In this document: one piece after another, positions 56,870 through 64,000 of the stretch
Layout of the letters: the number at the start of each line of letters is the position of its first letter
Numbering within the stretch: position 1 is the first letter of the stretch
From: Siphonodentalium dalli
Lineage: Eukaryota; Mollusca; Scaphopoda; Gadilida; Siphonodentaliidae
Length of the DNA: 64,000 bases
Reading direction: 5' to 3'
Assembly (NCBI GenBank): GCA_032622095.1
Contig: CP136062.1
Location: 202,147,959-202,211,958 of the forward strand
Program-made: the position numbers and the translations under genes
The notes under the pieces: model-generated
Databases searched by the model: none
What the model was told of the DNA's origin: nothing
The model's input: only the letters and a program-made list of their open reading frames with translations

Positions 56870-57066
56870 GAACTCACGGTACTATTTGTTAACAGCATCA
56901 GTTTGCCCTACCATCATCAGAGCAATTCAGCAGGACCCAACCGCATCATATCAGATAGGATAGGATAGGATAATTTTATTTATAATACACATATTAATAG
57001 TACAATACATTAACACATAACTAGATCATAATTCAGTATATTGCTGGACCACTTGACCAGGGGTGA
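56870..57066 (+). mobile_element. Right end of the 'CACCCCTGG' MITE, copy 3, interrupted
   Basis: Starts 'CGGTACTATTTGTTAACAGC' and ends 'GGACCACTTGACCAGGGGTG'. It is followed by the same LINE-derived flank ('AGTCCGAATTGTCTAA') as copy 2, so the two copies arose by duplication of the locus. It is split by the insertion at 56958-57044. Confidence 0.85.
56958..57044 (-). mobile_element. 87-bp LINE 3'-end insertion inside the MITE
   Basis: Comparison with copy 2 shows ~87 extra bases. In minus orientation they end in an (ATCCT)n tail ('AGGATAGGATAGGATA' on the plus strand at 56958), preceded by AT-rich 3' UTR-like sequence. This fits a severely 5'-truncated LINE or SINE insertion. Confidence 0.75.
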
Positions 57067-57434
57067 TATATATTTTTCTAGTCCGAATTGTCTAACATTG
57101 ATGTAAAATTGTTGTTATTACATTAAACAAATTCCACCCACCGTCTTTCTTAGTATCCCTATGATCATTATAATCACCTAAGACTGTTCAGTTTCTTATT
57201 TGATTGATTGATTGGTCACACCAATTTTACATTCCGGTGTGTCAGCAAGTGGAGAACACAGCAAACAATGACTTGCGATTGTTATGACAATACCTGGGGA
57301 ATATTTTAATATTCCACAGTTATTGTTAAAATAATGCACACTTATTGTTTAAATAATCCACAGCTATTGTTACCAGTGGGCAATCGGCTGGATATTGTGC
57401 AAGGGAGAACAATAGAAAATATGGCGACTGTGGA

Positions 57435-58349
57435 TTAAAATGTTATATAACGCAACAATTGGGTGAGCCATGTTAAAGGTAATTTACAATTCAGAGATTC
57501 TTTGTAGCATGCGGATAAGATATTATGGTCATCTACTTTTGATAGTTTTAGCATGTACCTGAAGAGTTGTAAAATGGCATCATTCGCGATAGGGAAACGG
57601 CCTAACTCTGCTCTAGAAGCGTGATTTGAGGCCTTTCTAGTCAAACATAGAGCCCGTTTACCAAACTTTAGATGTGTTTGTTCACATGGTATGGTATCTT
57701 TGAACGGCAAATTAAGGTCAGTGAACCATATCTCACATCCATACAATAAAATAGGCTTAATTAGTTTATCGAATAGTTTGCATTTAATGGCGATAGGTAA
57801 CACCGGTGTTGTTTTTGTTAAATTTGTTAAAAAGAACATGGCTTTTGATGCTTTTGCGCTCAGATTATCCTGTATTTTTTTCATTTTTCCATTAGATGTG
57901 AAAATTAGTCCTAAATATTTATATTCATCCACTACTTCTATTGGCATATCATTAATGTTAAATACAGGACCATGTTTTGTTTTCCTTGAACGAAAGATCA
58001 TACATTTTGTTTTGCTTACATTAACAGATAGTTCATTGTCAAGCGCGTATTGCTCTAACTTCTTAATTCCCGATTGTAAACCTGTCGGTGATTCAGATAA
58101 TATCACCAGATCGTCTGCGAAAAGCAAATGATTGAGGTTATGATCATGAACGTGTACGGGGTCACATGTTTCGTCAAAAATATTAGCCATATCATCAATG
58201 AAAATCTTGAACAACGTAGGGGATATAGAATACCCTTGACGGACACCTATTGTAGACAATATAGGGGGACCAATTCCCGCCGTTGTTTTAACAGAATAGT
58301 AACTTGATTTGTAAAGAGAAGATAACGCGTCATATATATATATGACCAT
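57435..58349 (-). pseudogene. LINE ORF2 fragment: RT active site and C-terminus
   Basis: 304 codons: 'GVRQGYSISPTLFKIFIDDM' (residues ~35-54), active site 'LFADDLVILSES' (76-87) with both aspartates, 'ELSVNVSKTKCMIF' (~107-120), 'YKYLGLIFTSNGK' (~141-153), 'LLYGCEIWFTDL' and 'ASRAELGRFPI'. Apart from the frame break at the TA run, the catalytic core is intact. It ends with 'LLRYITFNMAHPIVAL'-like sequence and lacks the zinc-motif C-terminus seen in the fragment at 53.4-54.0 kb. The clade is not assigned; it belongs to the APE-type (jockey/I/CR1) assemblage. Confidence 0.9.
58330..58345. repeat. Short (TA)n at an ORF2 frame break
   Basis: 'CATATATATATATATGAC' lies exactly where the two RT frames overlap. 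Dinucleotide slippage is the likely cause of the frameshift. Confidence 0.8.
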
Positions 58350-59031
58350 TAATTCCTACACGTTGCAATTTTTCGAATAACAACGATCTATCAACTGAAT
58401 CAAATGCTTTCTGAAAATCAACAAAAGCTGCATATATAGGTTTTTTGTTTTCTTTATACCTATTAACGATAGTTCGCAATATAAAAGCGCTATCAATTGT
58501 ACTCCGATTTTTCCTAAATCCGAATTGCTTGTCACTAATTAAGTCATTTGCTTCAAGATAACAGTTTATTCGTGTGTTTATAACTTTGTTGAATAACTTA
58601 CCAAAATTACTACTTAAATCAATAGGTCTATAATTGTTAGGGTCATGTCTATTGCCCTTTTTATATAGGGTTTTGATTGTTGACTCGCTCCAGCATACAG
58701 GGTAATGACCTGAGTGTAAAACTGTGTTGACAAAATTTGTGACCTCGTCCAACATAAATGGAATTACTGATTTTAATAATTCATTTGAAATGTTATCTGG
58801 TCCACTAGCTTTGTTATTTTTAAGTTGATACAGGTTATCTAATATCTCGCCTTTAGTTATATCATCATTGTTGAAATTTGTCACAACGGTACTTTGTTTC
58901 ACGGATTTTAATTGCATTTCAGTTGATTCGATTTTTGGACATAGCAGTTTATCGAAAAAATCGATTGTTTCATCCGGGTCTAAATTATTAGAGTTTTCCT
59001 TCTTCGGTCGAATATTATTCACATTCTCCAA
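58330..59031 (-). pseudogene. LINE ORF2 fragment: RT fingers and first palm motifs
   Basis: 233 codons: 'LKNNKASGPDNISNELLK' (residues ~71-88), 'STIKTLYKKGNRHDPNNYRP' (~117-136), 'KQFGFRKNRSTIDSAFILR' (~169-187) and 'AAFVDFQKAFDSVDR' (~200-214), the last with the first catalytic aspartate. It ends at 'GINGHIYI' in a (TA)n run (58331-58342), where the next frame takes over. Confidence 0.9.
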
Positions 59032-59774
59032 TATTTCGAGGGGTTACTGGTTTCGAGATTTGATAGCTCGTCAACAATATTTTGGTGGATAATGCGAGAT
59101 TTTCTTTTTGTCTCCCGTTTATATGCTTTTTTTGCTGTGAAAAATTTCAATGTCAGAGATCTATCATGTGGTTTTCTTTTCATTTCCTCAATGACATTTT
59201 CCGTTTCTTTTTTAAGACTTTTACATTCATTATCAAACCATAGTCGTTTACGTCTGCACCTATGTTTATTAAGGGAAAATACTTTTGTTGATGCATTATT
59301 TATTAACTGGAGTATTTCATTTAAATCTCGAATCGCCATTTCCGTATCTGTGGGATCTAGCCCGTACGAAGACATTTGGAACTTCATAAGTTTACTTCGC
59401 ACGTGCGGTTGAAAAACAGCTTGCTTTGCTCTTTCACTACTTTCTTTGTACCATTTCGTCTGTGTTGAACACACGTTATATTTATATTTTAGTCGCTTTT
59501 TAGTCGGACAATTTTTACTTAATTTTATGTGCATTGCCAGCTGGCAATGATCTGAATATTCTGTTGGTGATTTGACACAAAAATAGCTTATATCAGACAA
59601 ATGGCGCTCTTTAATAAGTATGTAATCAACGACGCTAGTTCCATTGTAATGGTAACTCGTGAAATTTCCAAGCAAATCACCAAATTTCCTTCCATTTAAT
59701 ATTCGCATTCCGGTCGATTGGCACATCGACAGGAGCTGCTTTCCAAAACCGTTACAATTTTTATCTAAGCTCAA
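59019..59774 (-). pseudogene. LINE ORF2 fragment: endonuclease end and linker
   Basis: 251 codons with 'GTSVVDYILIKERHLSDISYF' and 'YSDHCQLAMHI' (residues ~64-67, catalytic D-H of the endonuclease), followed by a basic linker ('CRRKRLWFDNECKSLKKE'). It ends 'NPSKYWRM', and the next frame resumes with 'ENVNNIRPKKEN', overlapping by 13 bp. This points to one small indel near 59025. Confidence 0.88.
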
Positions 59775-59791
59775 CCTATCTCTAACTGTAT

Positions 59792-60070
59792 CTAAAATAT
59801 AGTTTTCAGAAAGTGTGACATGAGAATCATCGTTCTGCGCAACATAGTCCGGTTGTTCACCTGTGCGTGCGTTGAAATCACCCCCATTATAACTAACTTA
59901 TTAGGCTCCAAACTAGCGATATACTCTTCAATGTTAGTAAAAACAAGTTCTTTCTTATCGTTTTTTTTTCCAATAACTAGAATTTTCTGGTGGAATGTAA
60001 ACGGATATAAATACGATATTCTCGTCAATGTTGAACATCTTACCATCAAATTATATTGATAAAGCCACAT
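59792..60070 (-). pseudogene. LINE ORF2 fragment: endonuclease middle part
   Basis: After a frameshift the protein continues in this region. The 'LVIMG' stretch is followed, in the adjacent frame, by 'GDFNARTGE' (~59885-59860), the metal-binding block. The break sits at a run of five C's (59880-59884), a typical slippage site. At least two frame changes occur between 60070 and 59775. Confidence 0.8.
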
Positions 60071-60431
60071 CGTTAATGTATTCAGTACGTTTTATGAACT
60101 TTTCATATTTCAAGCGACAATAGAAAGCTACGCCGCATCTTGCATTTTTGTGTGTATCGCGACATAGTTCTATACATCTATAGTTAGGCAATTGTATCAA
60201 TGCAGCATCGTTGTGCCACGTTTCAGTTATTGTAATAAAGTCATAACGATTTAAAAGTGCAGTGAATTCAAGATCTGTTACTTTATTTACAAGACCATGT
60301 GCATTCCACGACGAATAGCACACGCTGTGTGTGTCTGAATTGAGAACTTTAAACATCGGAATTATATAAATATAAGTATTATATAAATATAAGTATTCCG
60401 CGGCCATCGGAGATAGAGCGGAGTCTTTCAA
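60054..60431 (-). pseudogene. LINE ORF2 fragment: start of APE endonuclease
   Basis: The 126-codon frame contains 'YSSWNAHGLVNKVTDLEF' (conserved N), 'YDFITITETWHND' (catalytic E) and 'ARCGVAFYCR', the first blocks of an APE-type endonuclease. It ends at a frameshift near 60055. The real ORF2 start is uncertain; it probably lies near 'MFKVLNSDTHSVC'. Confidence 0.85.
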
Positions 60432-60601
60432 TACTCAAATCTATAGTTAATATAAATTTTTCCTTTTCGTGAATTTACAATAGGCCTGTTAACGATCATC
60501 GGATATTTAAATTGTTCGTGTGATTTCAACATTAACATATATATGACATACATTAAATAACATATATACACATGAATATGAACTAAATTGTATCCCAATT
60601 T

Positions 60602-62494
60602 CTAAGCATTGACTGTTCTACTGATTGTTTCTGAAAATTTTATAAGTTGACTGGTGAATACCCTCAAGTCATCTCTCAGAGAAGAGTCAGTACGTGCACT
60701 CTTATTCTGTGTCACATTGGGATTTGAAACGCTTGGCTGTCGCGGCTTAAACGGACCGGCGTAAGCTGCTCCAAATCTCTGGTCCTGTATAACTCTCCCG
60801 CTGTGAGCGTCTCCTCTGCACTGATTATGTGAGAAGTTCTCTCGGTTGTACCATCTATTATCACGAACTTGTTGGAATTTACTTTGAAATTGTCCTGGTT
60901 GTGGAGTATTCTTCGTATATATAATGTTCTTAGCTAAGACTCTGACTCCCGAATAACTAGGGTGCCAATTGTCCCAATACAAGTCTCTGTAGATCTCAGA
61001 TGTGTTCAAATTCACAAATCCAGGCGAGTTGTCAATGAAATGACACCCATTATTTTGACACACCTCACGAATAAGGTTATTTGTTTCCAGAACCAATTCA
61101 TTGATGCGGTCCGAATGCAGCGTAGGGAGAATTGAAGAATAACTTATCTTTGCGGCAGGTAATTTTTCTCGAAGTTTCCCTATCAAGTCCGAAATTTCCT
61201 CTCTCGACGTCTGAATACCATACCGACAACTGTTGATGCCAATATGTACAGTAACTTTATGTACATTATTGAACTTTACAGTATTGTCATCGTCCAGCCA
61301 TCTCATTAAGCCGGCAATCCTCTGACCTGGTTGGAACACTATCTCCGCACGCTCACCTACTAACGCCATCCTATTTGGATCGAGCTTTCTTAAAACAGAA
61401 TCACCAAGGATGAGATGAATTGGTGTTTGGAGTGAAGACGTTTTATTAAATTTCTGGTGGCTGTAATTGTCTGATTCCGATGTCACATTTTCATGCTTCG
61501 CATCAGAATAATCAATGTCACACTCTCCTGGAATCGACTGCAAGCTTTCATTTATAAATGATAAGGCGTCGAATTTATTTGAGACGACCACGCTGTCGTC
61601 TAGAATCTGTTCCTCTGAATCACAATCGCCAGCTGTGATTTCTTTGCATTCCTTAGATTTCACATTTCCTGGTTCCGAATTTGGAGTAGCAGTTTCTTCA
61701 ATATCAGCGACCGGGCATTCATGTCCTTTTATAGACCTCTTCAATGCAGAAACCTGATTAGCAAGTCGACCATTGTGTCGCTTCAGTTCCTTGCATTCTT
61801 TATCTAACTTTGCGATTTTATCCTCCAACTCTGTTTTAATTTCGAAACTATTCCGTATTTTACATGTTATTTCGGATGTCTTTTTGTCCATATCCTCTTT
61901 CAGTTCCCGTGAAATACCCGCGATTGCTTCGTGGAGATAGTCATTCATTTCATTTTGTTCCAGTTTAGTTTCCTCAACCATGAGCTGCATCTCATCCACT
62001 GACCGTTTGATAGATGCGGTTGACAGAAAATTCAATGTTCCAGAATTTGCCTTTCGAGCTGTGGACACACCACGCTTCCTCCGAGGAGTCACAAATAACA
62101 CCTCTTTCTTATTCACCTCATCACACTGCACCACGCTCTCGTCGTGTCCAGATATAGCTTTATCGTCAGTGGCCTCTTCCTCTCCATCTGCACCGCTGGG
62201 ATCCTTATTCACAGTTTCTTCCGCTTTCTCCCAATCAATGGCATCATTTATATCCTTGAATGTTCCAGGTATAACTACAGAGCCGAATCCAGTCTCATAA
62301 ACTGCTGGAAGAACATTTTGAATCCACCATGAAATATTGGCCTTTGTACCCTGTAGCATAATTTTGTTTTGGGTCCTAATTAAATGAATTGTGACTCGTC
62401 TCGATTTTGTTTTCGTTGGTACATTGACAATGTCCTCCACAATATTCTTACCAGTATCGCTAACACATCGCCATACAGCTCCAGATTTTTCCAT
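60602..62494 (-). CDS. LINE ORF1 protein with coiled coil and SGNH esterase domain
   Basis: 630 residues, uninterrupted. Residues ~1-70 hold 'WRCVSDTGK', 'RVTIHLIRTQNKIMLQG' and 'WWIQNVLP'. Residues ~95-165 are acidic then basic. Residues ~165-256 are heptad-like and charged, predicted coiled coil for self-association. From ~358 comes an SGNH hydrolase: block I 'LILGDSVL' with nucleophile S366, block II glycine near G390-G395, block III 'HIGINS' with N421, and block V 'DNWHPS' with D508 and H511 in the expected D-x-x-H spacing. A Q/N/R-rich tail follows, with no CCHC knuckle. Coiled coil plus esterase is the known ORF1 plan of CR1/L2-related LINEs, where the protein packages element RNA. The full catalytic set suggests the enzyme was active when the copy inserted. 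The preceding frame may be its N-terminus. Confidence 0.9.
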   Translation of the reverse strand: MEKSGAVWRCVSDTGKNIVEDIVNVPTKTKSRRVTIHLIRTQNKIMLQGTKANISWWIQNVLPAVYETGFGSVVIPGTFKDINDAIDWEKAEETVNKDPSGADGEEEATDDKAISGHDESVVQCDEVNKKEVLFVTPRRKRGVSTARKANSGTLNFLSTASIKRSVDEMQLMVEETKLEQNEMNDYLHEAIAGISRELKEDMDKKTSEITCKIRNSFEIKTELEDKIAKLDKECKELKRHNGRLANQVSALKRSIKGHECPVADIEETATPNSEPGNVKSKECKEITAGDCDSEEQILDDSVVVSNKFDALSFINESLQSIPGECDIDYSDAKHENVTSESDNYSHQKFNKTSSLQTPIHLILGDSVLRKLDPNRMALVGERAEIVFQPGQRIAGLMRWLDDDNTVKFNNVHKVTVHIGINSCRYGIQTSREEISDLIGKLREKLPAAKISYSSILPTLHSDRINELVLETNNLIREVCQNNGCHFIDNSPGFVNLNTSEIYRDLYWDNWHPSYSGVRVLAKNIIYTKNTPQPGQFQSKFQQVRDNRWYNRENFSHNQCRGDAHSGRVIQDQRFGAAYAGPFKPRQPSVSNPNVTQNKSARTDSSLRDDLRVFTSQLIKFSETISRTVNA

Positions 62495-62715
62495 TAATTT
62501 CCGGCTGTCCCAATATTTAGCAGTAACACCTTTCCGGTAACATTCGAATTTCGTATAGTGTCTAGTTCAATAGTAATACATTTACCTCTGTTTTTTACTT
62601 CGATTTTCTCATATTCGTCCTTCATACCGTTATTCTTCTTTTTTTCCACTTTCTGCACATCAAGTTTGTAATCCCGCTCGTCCGTCACCATAAAGCATTC
62701 CTCGTTTGTATCCAT
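62494..62715 (-). CDS. Short ORF or detached N-terminus of LINE ORF1 (73 codons)
   Basis: A charged, lysine-rich 73-residue product starting 'MDTNEECFMVTDERDYKLD' and ending 'VTGKVLLLNIGTAGN'. Its TAA overlaps the ATG of the 630-codon ORF as TAATG (62496-62492). The frame upstream of that ATG is also open and reads 'AKYWDSRKLMEKSG', which looks like natural protein continuing across the boundary. The simplest reading is that this is the true N-terminus of ORF1, separated by a one-base indel. The alternative is termination-reinitiation at TAATG, a mechanism reported for the SART1 retrotransposon. No domain recognised. Confidence 0.6.
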   Translation of the reverse strand: MDTNEECFMVTDERDYKLDVQKVEKKKNNGMKDEYEKIEVKNRGKCITIELDTIRNSNVTGKVLLLNIGTAGN

Positions 62716-63377
62716 CTTATCCTAGCTTTCCTCTCCGATAAGTCTCCGATGACCCGCCGAAATAGTTTGTTAAAATTCACCGACATTGATTTTCCGAAGA
62801 GACAGAAATTCACGGAGCAATTTCCGTTCCTGCCTTTTACGTCGCGACGTTATGACGTTTTCACATTTAAGGCTATCACATGATAATTTAAGCATAAGCT
62901 TAACGGAATATACAATGTAACACAATTGGTTGTCACTTAATCAGCCATCAAGGTTATTTCTTATTTCGATAAACTTAATATGTATCTCAATGGACCAAAC
63001 AATCCAACTGATGCAAATGAAGTTTCTCTTCACCCGGGTGCGTTATTGACAGCTATTCGTTCCCACGAAATAATTGTTCATCACAGGGAATTTAGAAATT
63101 TTGTGGAAATATATTGGTGAAATATATACGTTTTCGACAAATACAGCGACTAAATTATAAGAAACTTATAAAAGAACTCTGGTTTAGATTAAGCTTACGA
63201 GTTATAGCCGAAAAGGCAAATAAAGGTTGACGTGTGTTATAGAATTTGTGTTCCAACTTTTCAGTTATAACTGTATAACCTTAATCGAATCAAGACTTAT
63301 TTCTCAATTTGACAGCGAATCCATTTGCACATCTAACAATATTATACATAAAACAACTTCTGTGACCAATCCGGACA
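62716..63377. other. Possible LINE 5' UTR, then nothing recognised
   Basis: The first ~100-150 bp upstream of the ORF1 region may be the element's 5' UTR. The 5' boundary and target duplication could not be found. Confidence 0.35.
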
Positions 63378-63379
63378 TA

Positions 63380-63839
63380 TGTGACCCGCCATATCAAATC
63401 CAGTCCTAAGTCGGATTTTTTTTTACCCTGTGCCAATGCATTCTCTTATATATGCGAGTAAACCATAGGTCGCCTCGCATATATAAGAGAATGCATTGGC
63501 CTAACAATATTTTACAATATTAATAATTTTTTCTTGTATTCTTTAACAATTTTATAATTTTACCCATACAGAGCCCCAGACAAACATGAGCAGACGACAC
63601 TCTTATATATGCTTCTATATATGTGTGGGGCTCCCTACAGGGTAATGGATGTTTTTTATTTTATGTCCTAAAAAATGTAAGAAACATTTATTTTAAAAAA
63701 ATGATAAAAAATTGTTAGGCCAATACATTCTCTTATATATGCGAGGCGGCCTAAGGTCGACTCGCAAATATAGGAGAATGCATTGGCACAGGGTAAAAAA
63801 AATCCCGACTGACGACTGGATTTGATATGGCGGGTCACA
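63380..63839. mobile_element. 460-bp hairpin MITE, 'TGTGACCCGCC' family, copy B (reversed)
   Basis: Ends 'TGTGACCCGCCATATCAAAT' and its inverse, flanked by TA. The interior is the reverse complement of copy A (31601-32063): the 'GAGCCCCAGACAAACATGAG' half comes before 'GTGTGGGGCTCCCTAC' here. Both terminal hairpins are present with a few point differences. Confidence 0.9.
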
Positions 63840-64000
63840 TATGAGATACAGTAGAAGTCTTGATACCGCTGATATATTTATTACTCAATAAATCCTAAGA
63901 TTTACAGCCACTGATACCGGGCCACTACTTCCGTGAGAACGCACGAGAGCTGATTGTGGTTGGAGGTATATTATGTGACGTCATATATTTTATTAAGCAC

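Larger units (their letters stand above)
57200..62715 (-). mobile_element. ~5.5-kb LINE with SGNH-esterase ORF1 and broken ORF2
   Basis: Minus-strand order: short upstream ORF (62715-62494), 630-codon ORF1 (62494-60602), endonuclease (~60430-59500), reverse transcriptase (~59030-57435), and a 3' UTR. The UTR contains three ~25-bp 'CCACAG.TATTGTT' units (57311-57380). The 3' terminus is not certain. A (GATT)n run at ~57203 (CAAT in sense) is a candidate tail, but the sequence near 57220 also resembles the duplicated LINE relic at 56.17 kb. ORF1 is intact and ORF2 is broken at four or more points. Confidence 0.88.

Noticed and set aside
56958-56975. (AGGAT)n as the 3' tail of the large LINE at 57.4-62.7 kb
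   Set aside because: Comparison with the duplicated block at 56.1 kb shows this tail belongs to a separate ~87-bp insertion, with MITE sequence resuming after 57044.

Overview
The window looks like repeat-dominated, AT-rich intergenic DNA from a metazoan, most likely a marine invertebrate and probably a bivalve or other mollusc. That placement is an inference. It rests on a tRNA-derived SINE, CR1/L2-like LINEs, a LINE whose ORF1 is an SGNH esterase, a Helitron relic, and a dispersed repeat ending in an 'ACTTCGTCTCAGGTGAGCT' signature that I associate with molluscan genomes. I see no intact single-copy host gene, no rRNA or functional tRNA gene, and no bacterial-style operon. Most short open frames are chance, or are tandem repeats whose unit length is a multiple of three.

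Layout. 0-10 kb: a half-copy of a repeat whose inverted partner lies at 51.5 kb, a decayed LINE reverse transcriptase (+), a 35-copy 36-bp satellite with higher-order structure (3.96-5.27 kb), and a decayed hAT/ZNF862-like transposase (-). 10-13.5 kb: a fairly young, nearly full-length CR1/L2-type ORF2 (-) with three lesions. 14-25 kb: dispersed repeats, a 498-bp TIR element with AATAC target duplication, and a TTAA-flanked element carrying long hairpins. 25.5-29.2 kb: a 3.7-kb foldback element whose inverted arms are arrays of ~335-bp units, flanked by a 10-bp direct duplication. 30-36 kb: more hairpin elements from two terminal-repeat families that share one palindromic module.

36-47 kb: an RT fragment, a 701-bp Helitron with canonical ends and a coding relic, a mariner-like palindromic MITE beside it, two dispersed copies of a 30-bp minisatellite block (40.6 and 46.3 kb), and a frameshifted PHD-finger pseudogene between them. 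47-55 kb: a SINE with a perfect 13-bp target duplication, a possible RecQ-type first exon fragment, a 1.15-kb long-armed foldback element, and a LINE 3' end. 55-63.8 kb: a locally duplicated block containing a MITE in a LINE relic, then a ~5.5-kb LINE (-). That LINE has an intact 630-codon SGNH-esterase ORF1 but an endonuclease/reverse transcriptase ORF2 broken at four or more points. A hairpin element closes the window.

The genes do not form a pathway. The organising theme is mobile DNA, especially elements able to form very long hairpins. The most unusual item is the foldback element at 25.5-29.2 kb. The most interpretable coding item is the esterase ORF1.
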